DNA of 64,000 nucleotides from an uncultured Sutterella sp. (lineage in GTDB: Bacteria > Pseudomonadota > Gammaproteobacteria > Burkholderiales > Burkholderiaceae_F), in NCBI GenBank assembly GCA_900757865.1, contig CAAEPH010000051.1, positions 12,336 through 76,335 on the forward strand, given 5' to 3'. Below the pieces are notes generated by a model. The model did no database searches. It had not been told where the DNA came from and worked only from the letters and a program-made list of their open reading frames with translations. Below are positions 50,527-59,567 of this stretch, one piece after another. Every line of letters starts with the position of its first letter. Within the stretch, counting starts at the first letter, position 1. The position numbers and the translations under genes are program-made.

Positions 50527-51870
50527 ATGAGTCGCTTTACTTCTCTTTTGTCACAGCTTGTCAATGCAAAAACAGGTGTACTGATTCTCGGTTGTATGGT
50601 TAGCTTCCATGCGTCCTTGATCCCTTTAGTTCTAGCTAAAGCCCCAGCCCAGGACTCCAAGGCCACAATAGCAGACAAAACACGCGCTGAACGAGCCAAA
50701 TCCGACATTGAACAAGAACTCAAGGCTCTGCAAAACATGCTAGAGAAAAAAGAGTCAGAAAGAAACAGCAACACACAATCCTTAAAACAGGCCGATGTTG
50801 CCATTTCAGAAACCAATCGGAAACTCCGACAGCTCGAAATAGACAGAAAGAAAATTGAACGTGACATTCAATCCCTGCGTCACAACGATCGAGAGTTGGC
50901 TAAAGGGGCCACTGAAACCATAGAAAGGTTAAAAAATATCGCCCGTGCACAATTTTTGAACCAACAGCGAAGCCCATGGCAGACCCTCATTGACGGGAAT
51001 AACCCCAGTACGATCACTCGTGAAGAGGCTATGTTAGAGTTTTTGGCTCGAGACCAACAGAAAAATCTAGCTCAACTCGCCAATAAACGCGATCGAATAA
51101 AAGACGTCACAACCTCTCATGAACAACAAAAAGCCCGTCTTTTAGCTATTAAATCGCAAGAGGAAAAAGAACGGACAACTCTACTAGAAGAAAAAAAGGA
51201 ACGAGAGGCTGCTCTTAAACAACTAAGCCAAGAAATCTCTTCTCAACACTCGAAGATAGAGCGCTTACAAAAAGACCAAGAGCGCTTAGGGCGCCTTATT
51301 TCATCTATTGAAACGCAGTTAAAAAAACAAGAACAAGCACGACGCTTAGCTGAAACCCAGCGTAAAGCGGCCATGCAAAAGGAGCGTCAAGCTCAAAAAT
51401 CGCTCGCTCAATCGCAAGACAAACACCTCACAAACGAAGAAAAATCACCATTTAATGGTCAAGGTCAATTCGCTAAACTGCGTGGGCAGCTGACACCCCC
51501 TGTCAAGGGAAAATTAGTCGCTCGATATGGGACTAACCGAGCGGAATCCAGTCATGCCCGCTCTCAATGGCAAGGATTGCGCTTTACCGCACCAGAAGGT
51601 AGCGAGGTCGTGGCTTGCGCTAGCGGTAAAGTTGTATTCTCAGACTGGCTTCGAGGCTATGGGAACCTCATCATTATTGACCACGGTAATCGTTATTTAT
51701 CCGTTTATGGGAATAACGAAGCCCTCTATAAGAATGTAGGGGACTATGTCAAACAAGGAGAAACAATTAGCTCTGTAGGAACCTCAGGAGAAAGTGATGA
51801 ACCGGGGGTATACTTTGAGCTACGTTATAACAGCAAGCCGTTTGACCCTCAACCTTGGCTCAAACGGTGA
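50527..51870 (+). CDS. envC: EnvC-like murein hydrolase activator (LytM domain)
   Basis: 447-aa periplasmic protein: a signal/anchor segment (about residues 15-38), a very long Gln/Lys/Glu-rich coiled coil (about 45-300) and a C-terminal LytM/M23 domain (about 325-445). The LytM metal site is degenerate, with YGNNE in place of the final HxH, as in E. coli EnvC, which does not cut peptidoglycan but activates the AmiA/B amidases under FtsEX control. ftsE and ftsX are in the same window. ctpA follows after 44 nt. Confidence 0.92.
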   Translation: MSRFTSLLSQLVNAKTGVLILGCMVSFHASLIPLVLAKAPAQDSKATIADKTRAERAKSDIEQELKALQNMLEKKESERNSNTQSLKQADVAISETNRKLRQLEIDRKKIERDIQSLRHNDRELAKGATETIERLKNIARAQFLNQQRSPWQTLIDGNNPSTITREEAMLEFLARDQQKNLAQLANKRDRIKDVTTSHEQQKARLLAIKSQEEKERTTLLEEKKEREAALKQLSQEISSQHSKIERLQKDQERLGRLISSIETQLKKQEQARRLAETQRKAAMQKERQAQKSLAQSQDKHLTNEEKSPFNGQGQFAKLRGQLTPPVKGKLVARYGTNRAESSHARSQWQGLRFTAPEGSEVVACASGKVVFSDWLRGYGNLIIIDHGNRYLSVYGNNEALYKNVGDYVKQGETISSVGTSGESDEPGVYFELRYNSKPFDPQPWLKR

Positions 51871-51871
51871 T

Positions 51872-51887
51872 AACCGCTAGCGGTTTT
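51872..51887 (+). terminator. Small hairpin between envC and ctpA
   Basis: AACCG-CTAG-CGGTT followed by three Ts. Short and weak; more likely to attenuate than to end transcription into ctpA. Confidence 0.4.
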
Positions 51888-51914
51888 TGACCAACAACAC
51901 ACAAAAATCATTCC

Positions 51915-53447
51915 ATGAGCAAATTTCGTTCTGCTACCTTTGTTTCCATTAGCTTTTGTCTTGGAATAGCCTCCACATACGGTCTTCAAGCTTGGGCTGA
52001 CAAAGGTCCGTCGAGAACAGTACCTATTGCGGAAGTACAACAATTTGCCAAGTCTTTTAATGCCATTAAGTCCTTTTACGTTGATGACGTTGAGGACAAG
52101 GATCTCATGCTTAATGCAGTAAAGGGCATGGTCAGTGGTTTGGACCCACACTCCGAGTTCCTTGATGAAAAAGGTTATAAAAATATGACCGAAAGTACCC
52201 AAGGTTCGTTCGGAGGATTGGGAATTGAAGTAACAAAAGACACTGCTGGGGTTTTGGTGGTTTCTCCCATTGATGAAACACCAGCTGCTAGAGCAGGCAT
52301 TCGTTCAGGGGACATCATCACCAAGATCAATGGCATTACAACTGACGATCAGTCACTCGATGCCTCAGTCAAATTGATGCGAGGTGAACCCAATACCCAA
52401 ATTGAATTAACGGTAGCTCGAAAAGGCATCAATAAACCCCTTACTTTCAAACTAACTCGCGCCATCATAAAAGTTCAATCCGTCAAAATGAAAAAATTGA
52501 CGGGAGGCATTGGCTACATCCGCATTTCACAGTTCCAAGAGCGTACAGGCGCCGATCTTGTCGCTAAGCTCAACGAACTGGCCAAAGATCAATCCTTAAA
52601 GGGGCTTGTTCTTGACTTACGAAATGATCCTGGTGGCGTGCTGCAAGCTGCCATAGCAGTGGCGGGGGCCTTTTTGCCCAATGAATCAGACATTGTTTCC
52701 ACAAAGGGTCGCACGAAAGATTCCAATTACACCTATCGCGTGACGCCAGAGGACTACTTCCTCTCTGAAGACAATCCCGATGTTTTAAAAAACTTGACTC
52801 CACAAGCCAAAAAGGTCCCTCTAGTGGTCCTTATCAACTCTGCCTCTGCTTCGGCCTCAGAGATTGTTGCTGGCGCGCTGCAAGATTACCATCGAGCAAC
52901 GCTTCTAGGAAATCGCTCTTTTGGCAAAGGGTCTGTACAAACCATTCTGCCTATGCGAACTGGGGAAAAGATTGTTGGCGTCAAATTAACAACTGCCCGA
53001 TACTACACACCTTCTGGACGGTCCATTCAGGCCAAAGGTATTGAGCCCGATTTTTATATCGATGACACCCCGAAAGGCAACTATCCGTCCTTCCAAATTC
53101 GTGAATCGGACTTAAAACGCCATTTGCGAAACAAAGATGAAAATGACACGGCCAAAGATAACCTACCCTACGATGGTGATGACGGTGAAGTTCCTGACTA
53201 TCAGTTCACCTTTGGCGACGATAAGGATTGGCAGTTACAACAAGCGGTCAACTATTTAACTGGGAAACCTGTTGAGGTATCTCAATACCGTGGGAAGCCA
53301 CGAAAAGTCGTAGAAAAACTGAAAAAGGAACTGGCTGAGAAAAAAGCACAATCTAAGCTGAACGACGAATCGAAGGCTGACTCCTCAAACGGTCATTCCA
53401 CAGAACCCACCTCTGCTGAGAAATCGTCAACAAATACGGCGCCCTAG
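51915..53447 (+). CDS. ctpA: C-terminal processing protease (S41 family)
   Basis: 510-aa periplasmic protease with a signal peptide (FVSISFCLGIASTYGLQAWA), a PDZ domain (about residues 98-165, GGLGIEVTKDTAGVLVVSPI) and the S41 core. The catalytic Ser lies in NSASASASEIVAGAL and the Lys in GNRSFGKGSVQT. A Lys/Glu/Ser-rich tail follows residue 460. CtpA enzymes trim or degrade envelope proteins, including peptidoglycan hydrolases and their activators, which fits its place behind envC. Confidence 0.95.
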   Translation: MSKFRSATFVSISFCLGIASTYGLQAWADKGPSRTVPIAEVQQFAKSFNAIKSFYVDDVEDKDLMLNAVKGMVSGLDPHSEFLDEKGYKNMTESTQGSFGGLGIEVTKDTAGVLVVSPIDETPAARAGIRSGDIITKINGITTDDQSLDASVKLMRGEPNTQIELTVARKGINKPLTFKLTRAIIKVQSVKMKKLTGGIGYIRISQFQERTGADLVAKLNELAKDQSLKGLVLDLRNDPGGVLQAAIAVAGAFLPNESDIVSTKGRTKDSNYTYRVTPEDYFLSEDNPDVLKNLTPQAKKVPLVVLINSASASASEIVAGALQDYHRATLLGNRSFGKGSVQTILPMRTGEKIVGVKLTTARYYTPSGRSIQAKGIEPDFYIDDTPKGNYPSFQIRESDLKRHLRNKDENDTAKDNLPYDGDDGEVPDYQFTFGDDKDWQLQQAVNYLTGKPVEVSQYRGKPRKVVEKLKKELAEKKAQSKLNDESKADSSNGHSTEPTSAEKSSTNTAP

Positions 53448-53466
53448 TTGAGGGGTTCTCAACGGG

Positions 53467-53511
53467 AAAAGCTCCTGATACGTCAATAGATCAGGAGCTT
53501 TTCTTTTTTTC
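53467..53511. terminator. Bidirectional terminator between ctpA and slmA
   Basis: AAAAGCTCCTGAT / ATCAGGAGCTTTT perfect stem with a 10-nt loop; TTTTCTTTTTTT follows on the plus strand and TTTTCCC on the minus strand. Confidence 0.93.
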
Positions 53512-53516
53512 TCGCG

Positions 53517-54122
53517 CTAGGGCATTGTAAAAGGCACCAGCGTCAATGGTGAAACACCATTAGCATGAACTTTAAAATGACTCATCACAAAACAGTTCCA
53601 TCGCCCTAACACAAAGCAAAACACCAAATTGGCGCGTGTAGCGATGTTAAAGTCAGCAGGAAAATAGTTGGCTAGAACCGCTTCCTTATAGGCTTGCCGG
53701 AGATGAGTTTCAATTTTTTCATACAGCCCCTCAATACGACGGCTGAGCTGACTATCTTCGTGAACTAAAGCGTGTCCGGTAAGCACTCGGCTCAATCCAC
53801 GATTCACTTCCACAAAATCAAGCATGACCGAAATCATAGCGTGAATTTTGGCTAATGCATCCAAACTGTCTTTTTCTCGAATGGAAGCAAAAAGCGTCAA
53901 AAGCGATTCTTCGACAAAATCGATCAATGCATCATACATTGATGATTTACTAGGAAAGTAGCGATACAATGCCGCCTCACTCACCTTTAACGAAGCGGCT
54001 AACCTTGCTGTCGTTATGCGCTCAGCATCATCTTGCTCTAGTAATTTGGCTAAAGCTTGCAAAATATCTAACCGTCGATTTCGACTTTTCATATTTTTCT
54101 TATTATCACTAGTTTGCTGCAT
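53517..54122 (-). CDS. slmA: TetR-family nucleoid occlusion factor SlmA
   Basis: 201-aa TetR-fold protein. HTH: RITTARLAASLKVSEAALYRYFPSK; the rest (LTGHALVHEDSQLSRRIEGLYEKIE; ANLVFCFVLGRWNCFVMSHF) is strongly SlmA-like. In E. coli SlmA binds chromosomal sites and blocks FtsZ over the nucleoid. ATG 54122 is chosen; GTG 54128 is possible. It lies 12 nt behind sppA, an uncommon neighbour. Confidence 0.92.
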   Translation of the reverse strand: MQQTSDNKKNMKSRNRRLDILQALAKLLEQDDAERITTARLAASLKVSEAALYRYFPSKSSMYDALIDFVEESLLTLFASIREKDSLDALAKIHAMISVMLDFVEVNRGLSRVLTGHALVHEDSQLSRRIEGLYEKIETHLRQAYKEAVLANYFPADFNIATRANLVFCFVLGRWNCFVMSHFKVHANGVSPLTLVPFTMP

Positions 54123-54134
54123 TTTCACTCATTC

Positions 54135-55922
54135 CTACTGAAGCTTCGACTCGAGGGGGAGCCAGACAAGTGGCTGGCCTGTTACAAAAGTTTCTATTGT
54201 AAAGGGGGAACTCTCAACTGGAAGGGGACCTAAGACACGCCCCCACATACGACCAAATAATCGCCGGAATCGAGATCGCCAGTCCTGGCTCGACACGTCG
54301 TTATACGCCACAGGGGCTTCATCGGGTAAATTCGCAAGATGTTTTGCAATGGTAACGGCATCATTTAAGTTTCCTAAGGTATCTACCAAGCCTTTTTGTA
54401 CTGCCTGGCTACCCATCCACACTCGGCCCTGTGCTACGTCCTCGACAGCGTTCATCGATAACTGTCGACTCTCTGATACCAATTTCTTAAAGTCTAAATA
54501 GGTGCGATTAACGCTCAAAGTCATCAATTTCTCAACCGCTGCATTCGGTGCCACGATTGGATTGCCCATATCGGCTAACACAGTCGTTTGATATCCGCCT
54601 TGGCCGACGGAAAAGCGCTGTTTAAGAGCTTCGGCATTAAAACTGAGCGCAAAAACACCTATCGACCCCGTTAGAGTCAGGGGACTAGCTACGATTTTCT
54701 GCGCTGCCGTAGAAATCCAATAACCTCCCGATGCTGCCATATCTCCCATGGAAATGACCACGGGAATATGTTTGGCAATATCGGCAAGATTGGCTCGAAT
54801 ACTTTCAGCAGCCATTGCATCACCACCTGGAGTATTCAGTCGTAGCACCAGCGCTTTTACATGCGAATCTTCCCGGATGCTGTCCAACGCTTGTGCAACG
54901 TCACTTGGAATAATGCCACCTCGCATCGCTTCCGAAGTAATTTCTCCTTCAGCAGACAAGACATAAACGCCATCTGACGTGAGCACCGGTTCGGAATGCG
55001 TAAGGGCCAAATAAGTGGTCCAGCGAACCAGTGGTAGATCCTTTTCATTTTTGGTTGGACTAAAACTTTCAGCGACGGCCTTCCAATAGCTTTCACGCGT
55101 CTCAAGTCGATCCACTAATCCCGCTTCCAAAAACATTTCCCCCATGGTATGGGCTTGGTTCATCGTGTCGGGTAAGCGATTAATCCACTGAGTAACACTG
55201 CCAGGCAACAAACCACGTCGCTGCTCTAAATCGCTTGTTAAATTTAACCACGCGGCATTCAAATAGCTTTTCTGAGCTTCAATATTTTCCTGACTCGGTG
55301 CATTTCTCGACAACACTTCGGGAGCACTTTTATACGAACCCGCCTTATGAACATCAACACCAATACCGAAGAGCCTTAATGTATCGCCCCAATACAATGA
55401 CGTGCTAGACAACCCTTTGAGTAATATTTGTCCCATGGGATGGACTGAGACACGGTCCGCATGAGCGGCAATCAAATATTGTCCCTGTGTATAGCTATCC
55501 GACCATACCCAAACGGGTTTGTGACTTACAGCACGAAAAGCGTCCAGACTATCCGAGACGTCTTTAATGGTGCTCATCCCCACTTTCTCTAGCGAACCAA
55601 TTTCTAAAATCACTCCCTTGATGCGCTTATCTGAGGAAGCCTGCTGCAAAACCTCCATGACATCACGAGTGCGAATCTGCTTTTCTTCCATATCATCTGC
55701 CCCCAGGGCTGACAACAACATGGAACCAGAATCACTCGGCAAAGTCTCTGTCAACGTACCTTCTAAATTCAAGTACAACACCGCTTGATCCGGGATTTTG
55801 GGTGCTCTGTTCATCATGCCAATAACAATGATACTGACTAGCACCAGTAACCAAAACAAAACGGACACCACAGCCCGCTGTATGATCAATAAGAAAGAGA
55901 AAAGGGTTTTCAGTAGACTCAT
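54135..55922 (-). CDS. sppA: Signal peptide peptidase SppA, 67 kDa type
   Basis: 595-aa inner membrane protease with an N-terminal membrane helix (about residues 8-37) and two S49 domains. The catalytic Lys is in KAGSYKSAPEVLSRNAPS (first domain) and the Ser in MGDMAASGGYWISTAAQ (second domain), the split active site of E. coli-type SppA, which works as a tetramer on cleaved signal peptides. The HAD gene upstream ends 11 nt before it and slmA follows, so the three probably form one operon. Confidence 0.95.
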   Translation of the reverse strand: MSLLKTLFSFLLIIQRAVVSVLFWLLVLVSIIVIGMMNRAPKIPDQAVLYLNLEGTLTETLPSDSGSMLLSALGADDMEEKQIRTRDVMEVLQQASSDKRIKGVILEIGSLEKVGMSTIKDVSDSLDAFRAVSHKPVWVWSDSYTQGQYLIAAHADRVSVHPMGQILLKGLSSTSLYWGDTLRLFGIGVDVHKAGSYKSAPEVLSRNAPSQENIEAQKSYLNAAWLNLTSDLEQRRGLLPGSVTQWINRLPDTMNQAHTMGEMFLEAGLVDRLETRESYWKAVAESFSPTKNEKDLPLVRWTTYLALTHSEPVLTSDGVYVLSAEGEITSEAMRGGIIPSDVAQALDSIREDSHVKALVLRLNTPGGDAMAAESIRANLADIAKHIPVVISMGDMAASGGYWISTAAQKIVASPLTLTGSIGVFALSFNAEALKQRFSVGQGGYQTTVLADMGNPIVAPNAAVEKLMTLSVNRTYLDFKKLVSESRQLSMNAVEDVAQGRVWMGSQAVQKGLVDTLGNLNDAVTIAKHLANLPDEAPVAYNDVSSQDWRSRFRRLFGRMWGRVLGPLPVESSPFTIETFVTGQPLVWLPLESKLQ

Positions 55923-55933
55923 TCACATCACTT

Positions 55934-56599
55934 CTATAAAGATATTCGACGTAATTCTCTAATATGTTTCACCTGTTCATCGATATAAGGCAGTCTCAAT
56001 CGATGCGTGAGTCGTTTATGCTTAAATCGATATCCCGTACACCACACGGTTCTCACACCCAAGCGCTTGACTGCTTTTAAGTTCATTAGGCTGTCATCGA
56101 TAAAACACACTTCTGATGGAACCCAACCATAATAAGCACAGAAACTCCTCATATAAGAGGCGCTCGGTTTGGGTCTCCAATCACCAAATAGCTTCATATC
56201 AAAGCTAGTGATCATATCATTAATAACCGCGCCCAATCCTAGTGCCGCCACTACCTTTTCTGCATAGGGGCGAGGGCCATTTGTATAGACGATCTTTTTA
56301 CCAACGAGCGCGCCGATGTCTCTAGCGGGACTTCCTATGCTATGAATGTACTCCGATGGATCAAAATCATGAGTGACTGTGAGAAACTCAATGGGATCGA
56401 TACGGTGATGCTTCCACAGCCCAATGAAAGTCGAGCCATATTGACGCCAGTATCTCGCACGTATGTTTGAAGCCTCTTCTAGCGAGATAGAAAAACGCTC
56501 GGCAATAAACCGATCCATCCTGATATGAATGGCCGTTAACATCCCTGCGGAAGCCTCAAAAAGGGTGTCATCTAAATCGAAAAGCCACGCTTTTGGCAT
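55934..56599 (-). CDS. HAD-family pyrimidine 5'-nucleotidase-like phosphatase
   Basis: 221-aa HAD hydrolase. Motif I WLFDLDDTLFEAS, motif II IVYTNGPRPYAEKV, motif III Lys in WRPKPSASY, and motif IV VCFIDDSLMNLKAVKRLG. It belongs to the pyrimidine 5'-nucleotidase-like group usually found next to slmA (with argB) in betaproteobacteria. ATG 56599 has AGGG 6 nt upstream and is preferred to the in-frame start at 56617. The substrate is not certain. Confidence 0.88.
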   Translation of the reverse strand: MPKAWLFDLDDTLFEASAGMLTAIHIRMDRFIAERFSISLEEASNIRARYWRQYGSTFIGLWKHHRIDPIEFLTVTHDFDPSEYIHSIGSPARDIGALVGKKIVYTNGPRPYAEKVVAALGLGAVINDMITSFDMKLFGDWRPKPSASYMRSFCAYYGWVPSEVCFIDDSLMNLKAVKRLGVRTVWCTGYRFKHKRLTHRLRLPYIDEQVKHIRELRRISL

Positions 56600-56619
56600 A
56601 TCAAACCCTACTCTCAAAT

Positions 56620-56669
56620 AACAAAAAGCTCGACCGATACCTATGTTTCATAGGATAACGTATCGAGCT
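56620..56669 (-). terminator. Rho-independent terminator downstream of dksA (minus strand)
   Basis: On the minus strand: AGCTC-GATAC...CCTATG-AAA-CATAGG...GTATC...GAGCT, a long bulged stem followed by TTTTTGTTATTT. It lies about 100 nt after the dksA stop and 21 nt before the HAD gene start. Confidence 0.8.
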
Positions 56670-56765
56670 ATTTGCCCCTAACGGTCAGTGTCCATCCTAG
56701 ATGGCTCTACTTGGATGCTGATGCGTGTATTACACCCTCTGGTAGCTGACAAAGCTACGATAAGC

Positions 56766-57185
56766 TTAGTCCCCATACATCTTCTGCTTGAGTTCTCGCC
56801 GTTGCTGAGCCTCAAGTGAGAGCGTAGCTGTAGGGCGTGCTAGCAAACGAGCAACACCAATGGGGTCTCCCGTTTCTTCACAATACCCGTATTCACCATT
56901 CTCAATCCGTTTCAGCGCTGCTTGCACCTTTTTGAGCAACTTCCGTTCACGATCTCGTGTGCGTAACTCTAGGGCATGCTCCTCTTCGATGGTCGCTCTA
57001 TCTGCAGGATCAGGAACAACCGTTGTTTCACGCAGATTGTTGGTCGTCTGATCGGCATTAGCACGAAGCTCAGCTTCCATTTCTTCAAGGCGGTGCTTAA
57101 AGAAGGCCAATTGCCGGTCATCCATATAGTCCTCTTCAGGCATCTGCAATATTTCTTCGACAGTGAGTAGCTTCTTAGTGGCCAT
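56766..57185 (-). CDS. dksA: RNA polymerase-binding transcription factor DksA (non-zinc type)
   Basis: 139-aa DksA, which with ppGpp redirects RNA polymerase during starvation. The coiled-coil tip has the essential DPADRAT (D59, D62, A64). The zinc finger is degenerate: Cys102 and then T105, S123 and A126, so CxxT-X17-SxxA replaces the four-Cys site. The fold is otherwise kept (GDPIGVARLLARPTATLSLEAQ). Such Cys-poor forms do not need zinc and are common in alpha- and betaproteobacteria. ATG 57185 begins the family N-terminus. The neighbour upstream is a COG0523 metal GTPase. Confidence 0.94.
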   Translation of the reverse strand: MATKKLLTVEEILQMPEEDYMDDRQLAFFKHRLEEMEAELRANADQTTNNLRETTVVPDPADRATIEEEHALELRTRDRERKLLKKVQAALKRIENGEYGYCEETGDPIGVARLLARPTATLSLEAQQRRELKQKMYGD

Positions 57186-57263
57186 AACTATCTTCTTTAT
57201 AAAGGCTAATAACGGCAAAGCCGGCGAAAAAACACCTTTTGTGTTCGTTAGACATTGCTTTAT

Positions 57264-57298
57264 ACAGGAAATAACGAAGAATTTCCATTACTTCCTGT
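57264..57298. repeat. Inverted repeat between the COG0523 gene and dksA
   Basis: ACAGGAA-A-TAA (57264-57273) pairs with TTA-C-TTCCTGT (57288-57298) with one mismatch. It lies in the dksA promoter region on the minus strand. It does not match the Zur consensus I know and lacks a T-run. Confidence 0.35.
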
Positions 57299-57338
57299 AA
57301 AAACAGATAGGTATCTACCCTCAATTTAGGGGTTATTC

Positions 57339-58331
57339 CTACTCCAAACAGGTCGTTAATCCTTGTCGAATTGCCTCTTCTGGCAAGTTACGACCGATAA
57401 ATACCAGTTTGGAGTATGGTTTTGTATCGCCCCAAGGCCCTAAGGCATCGCTCACGGCGAGCATATGTACCCCTTGAAAAACGACTCGACGGTCAATACC
57501 AGAGAGTTGTAGCACTCCTTTGTAACGCAACAAATTCTCCCCATAAACGCTTGCTAATGAGGAAATGTAGCGCTCCAACTTTTCGGGATTAAATGGGCGA
57601 TCCGATTCGAACACAAAAGAGTGAATATCGTCATTGTGGTGATGGTGATGATGATCATTATTGAAGAACGCTGGATCGACATCCAAAATATCATTCATAT
57701 TGAAACCAGCGATATTCAAAACCTCATCCACCGGGCAATTTCCCATGTTCACTTCATGAATAGGTGCACGAGCGTTCATCTGACGAAGACGAGCTTTCAT
57801 GGCTGTCACGTCTTCAGGTTGGCACAAGTCTGTTTTACTGAGCAAAATACGATCAGCGAAACCCACTTGGTCTCGAGCAGCAGCTTCTGCATCCAGTGTC
57901 TGCGCACCGTACTTACAGTCCACTACCGTCACCACACCATCTAAACGGTAAAAAGCAGCAACAGCATCATCCATGAAGAAAGTCTGGGCAACAGGACCAG
58001 GGTTAGCCACTCCAGTCGTTTCGATCACCACATAATCAAACTCGATTTCTCCACGATCACGTTTTAAGCGCAGATCCGTTAATACACGTGATAAATCCCC
58101 ACGAATCGTACAGCACACACAACCATTGCTCATCGACACAATCTGTTCTTTGCCAGAGCGAATTAACAGGTCGTTATCAATATTTTCTTCACCAAACTCA
58201 TTCTCGATAATGGCAATTTTGAACTGATGGTTTTCACTAAGAATACGATTCAATAGCGTCGTCTTTCCTGCCCCTAAAAAGCCGGTCAAAATCGTGACCG
58301 GGATATCGGGTGCTTGTTCTTGAACTTGCAT
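57339..58331 (-). CDS. COG0523/CobW family GTPase (putative zinc metallochaperone)
   Basis: 330-aa G3E GTPase. P-loop TGFLGAGKTT (16-25), the family metal site GCVCC (70-74), ENEFGE and a His-rich loop with six consecutive His (about residues 226-231). The C-terminal CobW domain (VVFQGVHMLAVSD) is present. COG0523 proteins of this subgroup hand zinc to client enzymes, or help under zinc shortage; the vitamin B12 protein CobW is a less likely role since no cobalamin genes are nearby. dksA of the zinc-free type follows. Confidence 0.92.
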   Translation of the reverse strand: MQVQEQAPDIPVTILTGFLGAGKTTLLNRILSENHQFKIAIIENEFGEENIDNDLLIRSGKEQIVSMSNGCVCCTIRGDLSRVLTDLRLKRDRGEIEFDYVVIETTGVANPGPVAQTFFMDDAVAAFYRLDGVVTVVDCKYGAQTLDAEAAARDQVGFADRILLSKTDLCQPEDVTAMKARLRQMNARAPIHEVNMGNCPVDEVLNIAGFNMNDILDVDPAFFNNDHHHHHHNDDIHSFVFESDRPFNPEKLERYISSLASVYGENLLRYKGVLQLSGIDRRVVFQGVHMLAVSDALGPWGDTKPYSKLVFIGRNLPEEAIRQGLTTCLE

Positions 58332-58358
58332 TTCATTACCTCTACAACAACGACATCA

Positions 58359-59567
58359 TCATGGACGCACAAGTAAGTGCAACCCTTTTAAATATTCCCC
58401 TTCAGGGTATGTCATCAACAAAGGATGATCTGCTCCACCTCCGAACCGCCCAATCGCCCATGCATTAACATGAGCATCGAAAACTGCTCCAGCAACTATT
58501 TTTTGGAACAGTTCTGGATCGATGGCTCCTGAGCAAGAGAAAGTAAATAAATGTCCCCCTGGAGACAATAAATTAAGGCCTTTCAAGTTGATATCTTTAT
58601 AGGCTCGCGCAGCTTTTTCTACCTGTCTATGGTTTGAAGCGAACTTCGGAGGATCCAAGATCACCAAGTCAAAATGCTCACCTCGTTCGTGGCATTGACG
58701 TAAATAGGTAAAAACATCTTCGCAGACAAATTGATGACGACTTTCCGAAAAGCCATTTCTGGCGGAATTTGACTTAGCAATCGCTAAAGCTTCTGCTGAC
58801 GAATCAACAGATACAACCTCAGCCGCTCCCCCTTTTAGAAGCGCTAGAGAAAAACCGCCCGTGTAACAGAAACAATTCAATGCGCGCAGTCCACGGCCAT
58901 GTTGTTCTTTAAACTCTTGAGCAACTTGCTGGGCCACGAAACGGCTCTCCCTTTGGTCGATATAAAAACCCGTTTTATGACCATTGCGGACGTCGACGCC
59001 ATACTTAACGCCATCCTCAACCACATCTATTTCTGCTGGTGGCTCTTCCCCACGCAACACTCCCGAGACAAGGGGCAATCCTTCCCGTTGACGTAGCTGA
59101 GCATCTGATCTCTCATATAGACCCTTGGCTGAGGTCTCTTGCATCAAAATATCGGCAATCCACGTCTTATAACGTTCCACACCGGCCGCCATAAACTGCG
59201 CCACGATGTAATCACCGTACTGATCAACAATCAACCCTGGTAGCTGATCAGCTTCCCCAAAAATCAATCGAATGGCAGACGTTCGAGATTTTAACGATGA
59301 CCGAGCTTGGATAGCTTGGCGAATTTTCTGAACAAACCATTCTCGATTGATCTCTTCATTGCAATCGAATGTCCAACACCGAGCTCGCAATGAGGACTCG
59401 GGAGAATAGGCAGCTAAGGCTAAAGCTTTGCCCTCGGCCGACAATACACGCACGGTTTCACCAACCTCAGGCTTGCCTGTCAGTCGATGCACAGCTGTAT
59501 CGTAAACCCATGGATGGCGACGCAACAGCGAACGCTCTTTTCCTTTCTTTAAAATTAAATCAATCAT
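58359..59567 (-). CDS. rlmI: 23S rRNA m5C1962 methyltransferase
   Basis: 402-aa class I SAM methyltransferase with an N-terminal PUA domain (residues about 2-75, LRRHPWVYDTAVHRLTGKPE). A Rossmann core carries LNCFCYTGGFSLALLKGGA and the catalytic-site LDPPKFASNHRQVEKA, the RlmI/RlmK type. Its ATG overlaps the dapF stop by 4 nt, so the two genes are coupled. Confidence 0.92.
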   Translation of the reverse strand: MIDLILKKGKERSLLRRHPWVYDTAVHRLTGKPEVGETVRVLSAEGKALALAAYSPESSLRARCWTFDCNEEINREWFVQKIRQAIQARSSLKSRTSAIRLIFGEADQLPGLIVDQYGDYIVAQFMAAGVERYKTWIADILMQETSAKGLYERSDAQLRQREGLPLVSGVLRGEEPPAEIDVVEDGVKYGVDVRNGHKTGFYIDQRESRFVAQQVAQEFKEQHGRGLRALNCFCYTGGFSLALLKGGAAEVVSVDSSAEALAIAKSNSARNGFSESRHQFVCEDVFTYLRQCHERGEHFDLVILDPPKFASNHRQVEKAARAYKDINLKGLNLLSPGGHLFTFSCSGAIDPELFQKIVAGAVFDAHVNAWAIGRFGGGADHPLLMTYPEGEYLKGLHLLVRP

